From: Gymnopilus junonius
Lineage: Eukaryota > Basidiomycota > Agaricomycetes > Agaricales > Galerinaceae
Assembly (NCBI GenBank): GCA_015501075.1
Contig: JADNYJ010000130.1
Coordinates: 1 to 64,000, forward strand
Direction of reading: 5' to 3'
Length of the DNA stretch: 64,000 nucleotides
The notes beneath the pieces were generated by a model. It had not been told where the DNA came from. It saw only the letters and a list, made by a program, of their open reading frames with translations, and did no database searches. Within the stretch, counting starts at the first letter, position 1; every line of letters starts with the position of its first letter. Below are positions 22,294 to 33,613 of the stretch, in pieces. The translations under genes were made by a program, and so were the position numbers.

Positions 22294-24966
22294 CAGGACG
22301 CATCTTTCCGCATTTGAGCTCCCTTCTTTTTTTTTGTGTGAAGCGAACGGTCCCAAAGTCTGTTAAGCTAAGAAAAAAGGCTACAGGTGAGTGAGGAAGC
22401 CCATGAGTCATCATTCTATCAATTCTTCTAGAGAATAATGGATGCCACTGATCAAACCTTCCCCATGAAAAGTAAAAACTAGGAGCGTTCAATGTCTTCC
22501 ATTGCATCGAAAAGAACCAGTGAGTGTAACAAAGGAAGGGGTGCAGCAGGGAATTGTTTTGAGGGCCCTGGTGGTGAAGAAAGGGCCAATTGAAAGTTTA
22601 ATCAAAGATGGAGTGAAGTTGGAAGAAATGGAAAAGTCCTGAGGCTGCGAAAGAGGCAACAAGAGAGGGAAATATACCAGACATCTGTTACCATCCTACT
22701 CATAGATGATAGCATGTAGTAGCAGGAAGGCGATGAAGAGTTGCTACGATGTGGAGCTAAGATGAGTTCTACCATAATTAGAGAGAAAATTTGGGGACCC
22801 TAGCATGCCAATGATATGTAGACAAGACCATTGGAAAAGTCTGGCTAGTGAGGACTTTGAAATTGTCGGTAGTCATGATCAAGAGCATTGCCCGGGTATT
22901 TATTTGCCATTCTTTACCGTTAACTGACTGAAGATTTACCGAGGTACTGTGATGGAGGTGCCGATTGCGCTCTTCCCCATCGTTCAATCCCTTGTTGTCT
23001 TCCGGATATCGATGGTATTCATTCACACCTGAATGAATTATGCTGCCCTCCCAGATATCACAACAACTTAGGTACAGAATGCGATTGTACAAGTTAGACA
23101 ATATTTAACCGCTCTCCATGATCTGATATAGGGCTGCGCACCAGCTGTATCACGGGTATGGCCATCAGAATTATGGTTGAAACTTGAAATGGGTAGTCTA
23201 ACATGCCAAACAGGATGGGATAGGTAAAAAACGGCCGTAAATGGGTGTGACAGCCGTTTTCCTTACTTTTCAACAAATTTAACTATATGTCCAATTTTTC
23301 TCAACTTTGAGGACTCCGACTGATTTCGTGAGGTGTTGAAAGATATATACAGTGACTAAGTTGAGTTTGAACCTCAACTACTATGCTTCATTGGGAGATT
23401 AAAACTGCGTGAAAGAAAAATCATTATAAAATCATCAACCAAACATCGCAAGCTGAAATTTGGTAGAGACATACAACTTTTAGTTTTAAATAAGCCTGCC
23501 ACTAAAATTGAGCTGAAGGTTTGCTGTGGAAGGTGTAGGAGGGTTTCCATGTCTCAGAATGCAAAAACATGGGGAGATTGAAATGGCTGTCACGGTATGT
23601 CACAATTGATTTGGCGGGGCATGAGACATATTTTTCGCAGGGGATCATCACGCTTTGTCACCCACAAAATTCGCCTCAGATGGTATTTCTAACTTTTGCA
23701 AGTCACTACTTCAGCAGTCACCTCATAATTTGAGATTACAGGTGGCATAGCCATCCTAAAACTTTCTACCAAGTTTCATGTTAATTGGTTTGCAGGATCT
23801 GACTAGAACTAGTAAACAATCATGTTACATTTGCCCTATTTGGTGTAATGAACTTTGTATTTCTGGGCTCCCTCTCCTTCTCTTCGTGTTTCCACAAAAT
23901 TAAGCACATAGTCATAGAGATAACATGCTGAAGTATTTATGACAATTTTTTTAGGACCTGAGAGTGAGCTAGAGATGTAGAAATGGGCCCATTTCAAACT
24001 CCCCATCGAATCAAACTCCTGATCAAGGATAGTACTGACTTTTGTGAGGTTTGCTGATATAGTGCAGGCTTTGAATTAATCAATCCCCAGCACGCGAGGA
24101 GCTCAGATGCTTTGAATTAGCTTTGGAGGTCAATTTCATCCCTATGATTGTTGCCTTTGCATGTGCAAAGTATTACAAAGGCCAGGTAATCATATTTGTA
24201 GGTGATCACCCATTGATAGTGGAAGAATCATGACATTGTATGCAGTACCCATATGATGGCCATAACAGGTCTTGACGGATGGGTTCAACAGTAGGTCCCA
24301 AAACCTCAAATGGGATGGGCAAATACCCATCAGACCTGGCCATATACCCATTGGTTATGGGTATGGTGTGCAGCCCTACATGATCATCTTGTTCATAATG
24401 GAGGGAGATATTAACTTGGGAGTCCGAGCCCTGGGTAATGGTGCATGATGGTTCATTTGACTGTTTTAGAGGCCTTTTGATAGATTGGATAGAGTAAATA
24501 CAAAATATCAAGTACTGTAATCTTTGATCTTCAAGATTGTCAATAAATAATGGCCAAATTGACTCATTTTTGGCCCATTTCCAGAGTGACAAAGTTGTGG
24601 AAAGCAACTATATGCGAAAAGGCAATGAGTATAACTTTTTTTTTGCAAACATCACAGAACAAGGTGGCCAGATCAGCGAGGCTTGGGGATGGCTTCTATC
24701 TTTGGTGAAATTGGTATGGTTGCCCTCAATTAATTTAGAACAGGGTCATCCTACTGTAAGCTCCAAAAGTTCACTGCCCCTTCAGCCTGCCTGAATAGCA
24801 AAAAGGCACACTGCATAGTGCTCAGATATCAAGAATCTGTTAACGAGAAATGTTCTGGATGACCTGTATTAGGATGGAACTGAGCTCTAAGGGCTGGACA
24901 ATTACTATTGACATTGTTCACTAAATATTCAGTTTGACCTGGTAAAAAATGGTGCATGTGCAAGAG
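22294..24966. other. Gene-free, CpG-poor stretch
   Basis: No gene is supported over 2.6 kb. From about 23300 the dinucleotide CG is rare; several 60-base lines have none, although C and G are both common. A short perfect-stem hairpin is at about 23225-23270 (acggc facing gccgt with T/A flanks). Near 24300-24370 there are several short copies of tgggtat/atacccat. The composition suggests old, methylated repeat DNA, but I cannot name an element. Confidence 0.45.
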
Positions 24967-24974
24967 TATAAAAG
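24967..24974 (+). promoter_or_regulatory. TATA box of cysteine-rich gene copy 1
   Basis: tataaaag 39 bases before the ATG at 25013; the paralogs at 39168 and 45858 have the same box at nearly the same spacing. Confidence 0.65.
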
Positions 24975-25012
24975 CCTACAAGGAATGGCCACCAAAATCC
25001 AACATTCCAAAC

Positions 25013-25516
25013 ATGCATTTCACTGGCTTGGCATTGACTGTCATCAGTGCTTTCTTCCTTTTGGCCACTGCAAGACCAGCAAGCAAGCCAGTATGTCATT
25101 GTACACTCCTTATTTTATGACTTATCCTCATCTTCAATTGAAAGCTCATCCACTCTCCGACTGCTATCAAACAGTTGCAAGACTGGCTCAGCAAGACTGA
25201 TGCCAACATCACTTACATCAGGAAACCCATTGGGGACATTTTGACTCTTTTGAAATGTCAGGGTGGGACCACCATGGTGGTGTACTGCTCTAGCCAGGCT
25301 GCCAGTGTTTGTGGAGGAAGCTGCACCATGTTTAACAGTGGAGCGACCTGCATCCATGCTCCCAGCACCAACTGCTTGTTTGCTAGCAGCAACATTGGGT
25401 TCTGTGATGGCAATGACTGTGATGAAAGTTGCAACCAGTTTTCAAGCTGTGGAACACCTCTAGACAATGGATTCTGTTCCACCCCTGGTACTTCTTCCAT
25501 CATTACTAGCAGTTGA
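25013..25516 (+). CDS. Secreted cysteine-rich protein, copy 1
   Basis: Two exons (25013-25090, 25145-25516) with a 54-base intron give 149 residues. Residues 1-20 are a signal peptide (MHFTGLALTVISAFFLLATA). The mature protein begins with a helical segment (AIKQLQDWLSKTDANITYI), which is conserved in the paralogs as ...W L x x T D A. A cysteine-rich part follows: VVYCSS, VCGGSCTMFNSGATC, APSTNCLFAS, IGFCDGNDCDESCNQFSSCGTPLDNGFCSTPGT. About twelve cysteines are conserved with copies 2 and 3. Family function is unknown to me; the architecture (signal peptide, about 130 residues, paired cysteines) is that of small secreted proteins expanded in mushrooms. The coding sequence has almost no CG dinucleotides, unlike its paralogs, but the frame is intact. 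Confidence 0.8.
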
Positions 25517-26480
25517 GAGTCTTGTGCATATTAACAGTGAGTAAATTGAAACAAGAGTTTCTTAAGTTTAATGATTTACCATGTATACTTAGCATCCAAG
25601 GGATATCAACCAAATGTTCCCCTGGTTGGGAAAGAGTTTATTTATTTATTGTAGTATTTGTTTCATTGTGACAGTGTCTAGAGCGGCCTTGGAACCCTAG
25701 TGATTCAGACCAGCATCAATGATGCAACCACATTCTTTATTACAGAGAATTGCAGAGCTTTGATCACTGGCAAATCGTGGTAATCATTTGCAATATTGGT
25801 AAGAATTCTTGGTCTAGGGCTGTCCAGACTCCAGTGGACGAGTTTTGAAATTTGAAACATGACGAGGTTACAGAGAGCAGAACAAGAGCAGAATGAACGA
25901 TGGTGGCTACCACGCTAGGCAGATAATCAGATACAATTATCAATGGCAGGTGCAGGTGCATGCAAGAGTCGCCAGACAACCTGCTGGAGGATTCTACAGC
26001 CAATCGTTGAAAGAGAAAGCACTGGTTGAGAAGCGCAATGCAGGACGACTCTTCCACGCCTAGCTTCTATTCCAGGTGGCCATGCAAGCATATTGTAGGG
26101 AGAAGAACAGTTTTTCGAGCTTTCAAGAGCGCAGACGGTCACCAATGCAAGGTAAACAAGAAGATAAATGTGAGGTCAGAGAGAACAGGCTTGCATGAGT
26201 GGAAGGTTGCATAATGGGAGGAAGAAGAAAGTGCAGTTCGGAAGGGGTCACTGACCAGCATAAGCCGGGGCTCGACTGGTATGTTCGACCAAGCCAAGCA
26301 ACCGCCCGACACCTCAATTTCAGTCCATTTAAACTGTCCAATTACGCCTTTCCAATTGTAAATTACAGCAGTACTAGTCATTAGATTATCCTTTGATGCA
26401 AGTCTCCACACTTGTTGGTTTATATCGACAGACTTTACAATTTACTTGGCTGAAACAAATGAATGTTATGCCCTAACTGT
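25517..26480. other. Intergenic; nothing recognised
   Basis: Lies between the cysteine-rich gene and the amidase, which converge on it. Only short overlapping open frames occur on both strands, none with family features. Confidence 0.4.
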
Positions 26481-28849
26481 TCACAATTTAGCAGGCGGGA
26501 CCTTTCTATGCAAGGCTAAATCAATGATCTCTCCCATAGCGGTCACAGCTTCTTCTTCAGATGTTCTCCCTATGACCTGAATAGATATCGGTGCGCCTGT
26601 GAACTTGGCAGGTTCATCTATACAACAAAGAAGACTATGTAAGTGTGAAAGTTCAGAGATAATCATGGAGCCACCTTACAAAAGTCATAAGTTGCCTCAT
26701 CCAGATCTGAGAAAAATTCATGAGGAGGCTTTTTCACGTCCAGAGCTGGATCAACAAAGAGGCCTGTTGGAAGGACGAGGGTTGTATAATTGAGCGCGTT
26801 CCATATCATAGTGTAACTTGGCGGTCTAAGGAAAAACCGTCAAGTACGATGGAAGGAGACAGTTAACGTTCATATCACTTACATGTTATTCTTTCCATGT
26901 GGCGGGGCGATGAACGGAGCGCACGGGGAGATTATCGCATCGACAGGTTGTCCAGTACTTGTCAAAGCAATACTAGCGTTCCAATAATCAAGGTATTCCT
27001 GCCGCAGCTCACGCCTTTTGTGCTGTTCTTGCCATAATTCAAATGCCGAAAGGGCCGGAGGCAATGGTCGATCTTCTGGTTTATCAATCGCTAGAAGGTT
27101 AAGGTCATCTAAAGCAGGATCCATAGCGGAGATGACGGGTTCTCCAGAAAGTATGGTAGCCATTGAGAAGTCCTGTGCAGCTCCAGCACCGCAGATGGCC
27201 CACTTAAATATATACAGTTCCTTCCGTTAGATAGTGGGGTGAAAAGAGAGCAAATTATCAACCAATCTTTCACCGATTTCTGCATGTTTATGGGGTTTCC
27301 AATCGATTACTACAATAGTATCTTGAGTATGCAAGGATGGTTGATGATATTATCCGGCTTACCCTGGTGACCGGCAGAGAGGAGCGCTTGCTTCGTTTGT
27401 TCCAGGGCTCTCATGACGGGCGGATGAGGTAAGATGAATTCATCATGCCACATAAAGGCAAAACAGAGGTACTTCCCATCCCCGTGATCGGCCAGCCTAT
27501 ACTCCTCTTCATTCCAGGGTTTCTTCATTGCCAACGGATCTTTGAGCCAAGGTTTTTCGCTTAATACACTTTTCATGAAATTTCTTATCCCGCCGAGACT
27601 ATTACACAATGGACCAAGGCTGGAAAGGACGGAATCTTGACCTTCAAGTGCATTGACGCATCCTGCATAAGGTATGCATCCGTAAGAGGGGCAGAGAGCA
27701 TACAATCCATTGAAAGCAGCAGGAACACGGATAGACCTGATAAACAGACCAGATGAGATGGTAAAAAGAAAACTCGCACTGCATACCCTGCAATATCTGA
27801 TCCAACGCCTGCAAATGATTCGAAGAAAGGTTACTGCCAAAGAAACTTTACATTTTTTGAGTATTCACCTAATGGGCTGCCTTTGAGTGCTGGAAGCATT
27901 CGCTGTCATCAGTCTGGTTATGAAAGATTGTTATAGCAATGGCACACCGATCAGCGCGCCTTCTCCACCGGAGGAGCCACCGGAAGTAAGAGAGTGGTTG
28001 TATGGATTAAGGGTACGCCCGAATATGTGATTGTACGTTTCCACCCACTACGATTGCAATTGCGTCGGCATAAAGACAGGTAAGCAAATGAAAAGAAAAT
28101 TAAGGGCTCACCATGAGCGTCTGTGGAACGTTGGTTTTCACATATAGAACAGCCCCGCATGACTCTAGGATATCGGCGAGAACGGAGTTGCTGGCAGCAT
28201 ATCGACCGATGTAAGAAATGTAGCCTGCTCGATAAGAGGGTGCGACAGGCCTTGAAGTATATAAATATCTTACCAATAGTAGACTCTAAGCCCTTGATGT
28301 TAATTTGATCTTTCAACGATATCGGAAGTCCTAAGGCGGTGATAAGCACGGAGTCAAAGAATGACCGAAAAGACAGCACCGTGAAGAGGACCAACCACCT
28401 TTCCTGTCCTTCTCAAATGTTCATCCAGCTCTGCAGCACGCTGAAGGGCTCTGTCGACGAATATCTCAGTGAGACAGTTCACCTGAAAGAGTTGACGCGT
28501 CAGCACAGAACCTTCGATCACAAAGCGCAGTGGAAAATTCTACAAGCTGATGAGCAATGACGGCCCTCTTCGAAAACGCAGTTGTGACATCTACTGCAGA
28601 CCAAGTGCCCTTTGCCATTTTCTTCAGAAGCATATCCATGCCAGTATTTGTGATTTCAATTTCTCTGTCACTGAGCAAGCCACATGTCTCTGGGAATTCA
28701 ATAACGTTCAGGGTCTCCTTGGATGGGGGGTTTGTGAGCATCCATTCCTTGGGTATCATCGATGCCTGGTGTTCCTTTTTCTCCGCGGCAAGCCGTTGCC
28801 ATGACTTGACTTCAGTGTTTAAGGCGCGCTCGACAGTTTGCGAACTCAT
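26481..28849 (-). CDS. Amidase signature family protein (acetamidase-like)
   Basis: At least twelve exons on the minus strand with GT-AG borders can be joined in one frame to about 560 residues. The amidase signature triad is visible: the lysine in PISLKDQIN, the cis-serine in the loop TSGGSSGGEGALIG, and the nucleophile serine in GSDIAGSIRVPAAFNGLY. Further conserved blocks are VKTNVPQTLMWVETYNHIFGRT, the C-terminal APTAP-like segment ISPCAPFIAPPHGK, NYTTLVLPTG and GAPISIQVIGR. Such enzymes hydrolyse amides to acid and ammonia in the cytosol; AmdS relatives let fungi use amides as nitrogen source. The start at 28849 (MSSQTVERALNTEVKSWQ) is preferred to an in-frame ATG 18 bases earlier, because amidases of this type begin with such a short helix. 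No damage is seen. Substrate cannot be told from the sequence. Confidence 0.88.
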
Positions 28850-29204
28850 GGCTTTAATGCAGAACAAAAGGTAAGGGCGTAGATACCTGGGAAATATGGA
28901 AAGCTATCAAAGATAGGGGTGCACTCACTTATATAAGCCCTTGCGCTTCTGATGAGAACGGGAATAGGGCGTCAAAATCAAAGATACGGGGTTATAGGAG
29001 TTTTCTTAATCAATCTGCCTATTGTTATACAAGAAGGAAAAAGGGATCAAATGGAAGATAAGAAGAGGTAAGCATGCATTGATTCCAACTCGTTTATGAG
29101 AAAGAGGATGCCGTACCGATTTATAGATAAAGATAGGCAATGCAGGAACATCGACACCCTTCCCCCGTTCGCCGCCTTGTCACCTGTCGGTCATAGCTCC
29201 AATA
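28850..29204. other. Amidase promoter region
   Basis: Between the amidase start and the split frame at 29205-30255. A minus-strand motif tatataag at about 28930 is a possible TATA box for the amidase, about 80 bases before the ATG. Confidence 0.35.
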
Positions 29205-30255
29205 TCATCTAGGGATGCAAATTAGGAAGACAAAGATGAAGTGTCGGGATTCCACTTCAGTTCCTGCCTGAATCTTATGTCGTGTGATGCTCGGGGGCCT
29301 TTGAAGAGCTGGCGAGGTTCCGGCAGAATAGTAATTAAAGCCCGTGGGAAGCCTGATATTCGAAGTGGATGAGGCGGTACTGGTAGCCTGAAACACTGCT
29401 GGCAACAGGTTATTTAAGTTGACCAAAAATGATTAAGAAAATAAATTAAACATGTTTATGTTCTTGGTCTGCTTTTCCGTCACATAAAATCTATTTTCAA
29501 CTCAACAATTGCTGGTACAGAAATTCTTTTGTCAAACACTTCATTTTTAGCATATTTATAGGCCTATTAAATGCAATACTTGTGCTAAATTTTTTTGATC
29601 AAAAATGGTGACAGAAAGGTAGAGTTTATTGTTTTATTGTTCTCGTTATCAATTGTAGTATTTAAGACAAGTTTTGGTCCCTTTAAAATAAGGTAAAAAT
29701 ATTTTCAATTCAGTTTGGGTGCGAAACATTGTTCTTTTTGTTTATCCAACAACAAAAATTCTTGCTAAATTTATCATTTATGAGACAACAAAAGAAATTG
29801 TGAATGTGAAATTTAACAAAAGCTTTTGTCTATACAAAAACACGACGTAAACTTTAGATTCTGTGGGGCTAAGAACTTTATAATACAGGTAGAATGTGTA
29901 TTATATTTTTTCAGAATTAAAATATATCATTTTTAATAGATTCAAGAACTCGAAAAACGGTCGAAAACATGTAAACATGTTTAATTTATTTTTTTAATCA
30001 TTTTTAGTCTACTTAAATAACCTGTTGCCAGCAGTGAAAGTAAACATGGCATTGTTTCAATGGAAGACCATCGCACTTGGTAAGCTGGGCAGCTGTTTCA
30101 TGCCGTAAACTTTGTTCGGCAGTCGATTCGCCGGAAGGTGAGGCTGGTGAGGGTTGAATGATCCCCGTAGTCGGTCCGAAAATTGAATTCCGTCCTGCAG
30201 AAGGTACCATTGGTTGGTTCATGCAAATCAGTGAGCTAGAAAACATTGACTCCAA
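29205..30255 (-). pseudogene. Hypothetical protein split by a transposon-like insert
   Basis: Reading the minus strand from 30255, an open frame runs 73 codons to 30037 (MESMFSSSL...LKQCHVYF) and then enters the inverted-repeat element. On the far side, the same frame continues from 29390 (QATSTASSTSNIRLPTG) to a stop at 29205. The codon TTT is present on both sides of the element, as a 3-bp target duplication would leave it. Without the insert and one TTT the frame would run at least about 135 codons. The protein is rich in Ser, Pro and Thr and has no recognised domain; upstream exons may exist. The perfect frame agreement supports a real gene that was disrupted by the insertion. Confidence 0.5.
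29394..30036. mobile_element. 643-bp inverted-repeat element (MITE-like)
   Basis: Terminal inverted repeats of about 65 bases (29394-29458 and 29972-30036) begin cactgctggcaacaggttat and agree at all but about four positions. The interior is very AT-rich and codes for nothing. AAA stands on both sides (29391-29393 and 30037-30039), consistent with a 3-bp target duplication. This is a non-autonomous DNA transposon; the 3-bp duplication would fit the PIF/Harbinger group, but the end sequence alone does not prove it. Confidence 0.75.
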
Positions 30256-30893
30256 ATTTTAAGGAAATTAGACTCACTTATGGTGCAGCAAAGTATTCAT
30301 TCGTCATGGAAACTTAAACGTCAGCTTGGCCAGAGGTGGAAAGAGCATGTCGTGAACCTAAGCTGGAAGACAGTACGTATTATCCCCGTGTACATCAGAG
30401 AATGACAGACCAGTTAGTAAGCTAGATACACCCAAGTATCCAGGAAGGGTACGGGGCAAAGATGTGCCCGAGGCACTTAATTGACCAAGAAGTCAAGGAA
30501 ATGGCAGGTGGATGAATAAGAGAAGAGGATAGCGTTGATTGTCAGACAAAGCAGTATCATTTGGCATATCGGACTTTGATAACAGACTAATAGCAAAACG
30601 TAAGGGCTTACCTGAAACGGGGTATGAAAAGGCCTGCAAAGGGAAGATACGATAAGATAACGCAGTATATGGGCGAAAAATTCCTACGTGAACATAAATG
30701 ATCAGGATAGGCCAACGGGGGATCCAACACCATCAAGTACGCAAACGTAAGTAAACCTCCCTTCGAACAGGACATCTGCTGATTCTCCGACATCGGCCAG
30801 AACTAATTACATTAGATTATTTAGATATCAATATCCAGTGCGACCAACAAATCACAGAGGAAGACTTACTTCTACTCCAAGAGCCCCGGGACG
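30256..30893. other. Intergenic; nothing recognised
   Basis: Several possible splice sites occur on the minus strand upstream of the split frame, so it may hold 5' exons of that gene, but none could be fixed. No other feature seen. Confidence 0.35.
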
Positions 30894-30900
30894 TATATAA
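30894..30900 (+). promoter_or_regulatory. TATA-like motif before the kinase fragment
   Basis: tatataa just 25 bases before the point where homologous sequence begins. No ATG lies between, so its role is doubtful. Confidence 0.3.
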
Positions 30901-30924
30901 TCCCTATCCTCCCTTGGCGCTTAG

Positions 30925-31518
30925 GTATTCGTTAAGCGCGGAAACGTGAGCCTGGAAGCCAAAGCGCACACCCAGGCGTACCTCTATGCACAGGCTCAGT
31001 CCTCTGCATTAGACCTCCACCTGCCCAAAGTGTACGACGTCTTCAACGATGGGGCCGGCAGCACGTATTTGGTTATGGAGTACATCCCTACGCCGTCATT
31101 CCATGCTTGGATCTTCGAGCCTGACCTCTCCGCCGAGGAGCACACACGCCGCGCTGATGTCGCAGTCGACGCAATCGCCAATACCGTCGAGGTGTTGCTT
31201 CTTCCTGAAGGGGAATGGGATCAGCCCCATAGGCAGTGGATACAATGCAACGTCGATCAGGACGACCTCAAGACAGTGTCTCCTTTGAGACCGAGGCTGT
31301 CTCTCCGATGTTTCTCTCAAGAACTTCCTCTGGGACTCTCGGTGAACGGACGGGTCTGGATGGTCGACTGCCAGCAAGTAAACGTCCGTCCGCATTCTTT
31401 TGCTAGCTTTTACTTCCACAATACCACTGATCCATTCGTGGGTGCAGTTGCCAAGAAGATCAGCTTCCTGTCTCCTCGCAACTCAATCTTCTACAGTCAG
31501 CAGCCTGCATTGTCTTGA
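30925..31518 (+). pseudogene. Aminoglycoside phosphotransferase/kinase-like, fragment
   Basis: The sequence resembles fungal protein-kinase-like phosphotransferases (APH superfamily). Recognisable parts are VSLEAKAHTQAYLYAQ, LHLPKVYDVFNDG, TYLVMEYIPTPSFHAWI, a frame-shifted piece read in another frame as KGNGISPIGSGY near 31205-31245, and NGRVWMVDCQQVNVRPHSFASFYFHNT. The N-terminal lobe before VFVKRGNVSL is missing: homology begins right after a cttag at 30924 that looks like a splice acceptor. There is no ATG in frame before 30946. The catalytic loop with the HxDxxxxN motif is deleted, and one frameshift is present. So this is a relic, although the remaining frame is open for 190 codons to 31518. 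Intact relatives phosphorylate small molecules or have unknown substrates. Confidence 0.65.
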
Positions 31519-31976
31519 AACGTGTAGAAACGTGTAGTTTCAGCATCGCGACTCAAGCTTGCCTAATGATCTGAAAGAGCTTACCTTATGTGAAGAGGCA
31601 GAAAGTAGATACTTAATAATGGAGTTTGATAGAGTATCACAATGCAGGTAGTAGTACATTGGAGAAGGATGCTCAGAGCGTACACGTCGTGGTAGGAAAA
31701 TGAAAGGAAAACGGAACCTCGGCTATCGTTTGCCGCTTGACACAAATGAGCGGCCTCGGAAGCAACCGACCTACACAATTAAAACCTCAGAGGAATTATG
31801 GCGTACGGCTGCTGACTATTGAATGAAAATGCATGATATTTGTTCAGAAAAACAAACGACTTCCTACAAGTCACAGCTCCTCAGATCTCTTCTGACCGTC
31901 GTCCAACATTGGAAATGTTACCTGCTATGATACCTCTTAGATGGGATCAGAGAGAGAATCTCGAAATTATCTCACC

Positions 31977-32616
31977 TCAGAAACGGAACAGGAATGCCCC
32001 TGCACCTTCATCGACATATTTATCACTATTACTGGCGATGACGGTATCTCTCTCTGAGGGGGACATGGTATAGAAATCATTCTGTGCATTCTGACTCCAC
32101 AAGCGGAAGAGAGGGAGTCCGCCGCAAGTTCCGTCAGGATAAACATAACCGGCAATGCCCAGGTCGCGATACCCTAGGTTGGTGAGCGCATTATCCCTCT
32201 CGCTTGTCGCAATGGTGTAGAAGTCATTGTGCACTTCGTCATTGACGACGTGGTAAAAAGGAATCGTCTGAAGTTGCGTCTGAGTACTGTTGGGCCAGAT
32301 CCACCCAGCGACGCCCTCATCGTTGTAACCGGCAGACAGTACGGCTTGTTTCTCTGCGAGACTTGTAGTGTAGTAATCATTCTTGACCGATGGATTCCAA
32401 AGGCGATAGAACGGCACAAGAAGGGTGACATCTCCGCATGCTTGGGGTGCGGCGCCGGCTCGACGCTGTGGAATATACGTCAGGAGTTTGACGGACAATT
32501 TGGAGTTAAAATTCACTCACCTCTAAGAATTGTACTGCGGCCCCATTAGAAAGAGTCGCCCCCAGGGCATGGGTCGAGGCGAAACCGAGAGTCAAAAAGG
32601 ATGCTCCGAATTTCAT
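31977..32616 (-). CDS. Secreted DUF5648 repeat protein
   Basis: Two exons (32521-32616, 31977-32465) with a 55-base intron give 194 residues. Residues 1-19 are a signal peptide (MKFGASFLTLGFASTHALG). The mature protein holds three repeats of about 45 residues, each starting with a hydrophobic-Pro/Leu-Phe-Tyr/Arg motif and ending in an acidic-Gly motif: LVPFYRLWNPSVKNDYYTT...YNDEGVAGWIW, TIPFYHVVNDEVHNDFYTI...YRDLGIAGYVY, and LPLFRLWSQNAQNDFYTM...YVDEGAGAFLF. The pattern of (D/H)xFYT followed by an SERD/AEK helix and GYxDxGIAGY is the DUF5648 repeat, found in secreted proteins of fungi and bacteria, sometimes attached to hydrolases. It is thought to bind something outside the cell; the ligand is unknown. 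A TATA box (tataaaag on the minus strand) is at about 32694-32701. Confidence 0.8.
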
Positions 32617-33613
32617 TATGATTGCTGGAATTCTTGTCATCTATCAGGTAGGTCGCTGGATGAGATGCAGAAGGTGAGCTGGCCTCGAACGCCTTTTATA
32701 CGACGAAACCCTGCTCGGGATTTTTTGCTGTCTGCACTTGAAGAGACGGTCGCTTAGTATTTTGACAAGTGATCTATCATTCTCTTCTTCCGCCTAGCAA
32801 GACAGCTTGTTTCTGATTCTGCTAGAAGACTCCCGGGGATACTTTAGCACCGGCGCCTGAGGCCTGAATATTCGCTTATTTCATAGGTCATTCTCAGACC
32901 AAATAGAACCGGTTTAATCTCGACATTGACAGAAACAGAACTATGGGTATTTCCAGCTTTAAATACTATTCATTATGTATTTCGACATATGTTGATTAGT
33001 GAACATCAACACAGGGGAACCTTGGATCGTTCTTTTGTTCCTTGTTCCCTCTCTTGATTCCTCCGCACATAACGCACATACATGTAGCCTGTCAACTAAA
33101 GAGCGGAAAGAATGAATGCCGCCTTAGAGCCACATTGGACTACTACTTGCGCTCTACCCGATCAACTATTGAATAATTTGACATGGCTGCCTGCCAATTC
33201 AACGGCATTATCTAATGCGTGGTGAATGGAAGGAGTCGTTAACCCGGTAAGGCATGTACAACCTTGTCAGCTATTCAATGAAACTAAAAAAGATGAGCAG
33301 CTTCATAGAGGGCTTGGTGGCGGGACTTGGTTCGACTTTGGTCTTAAAATCCGGCATTTCCACGTCGTACTCACGTTACTTTTCAGCGCAACAATTAGCA
33401 CGTGAGAGTGTCAGTTAAGAAATACAAATACATCATGATTGGTATTTAATTCGCGCCTCCACTAGGCATTCACATTTATCTAAGAAAAAACCCTGTCCGG
33501 TTTCTCTCTCGCCGGGGAAAGAAAATCCCCCAGCGTTTTAATATCTCGCCGTCTCCCATATACACCCACCCTAACGAATCCTATAAATTGGAATCTATAT
33601 ATTCCGGCGTTTT
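32617..33613. other. Intergenic; nothing recognised
   Basis: Holds the promoter of the DUF5648 gene at its left and the 3' flank of the transporter at its right. No further feature was supported. Confidence 0.4.

Noticed and set aside
24206..24607. Minus-strand open frame of 133 codons
   Set aside because: Lies in CpG-poor, repeat-like DNA; no family resemblance or splice context.
29459..29971. Possible coding sequence inside the 643-bp element
   Set aside because: Very AT-rich with stops in all frames.
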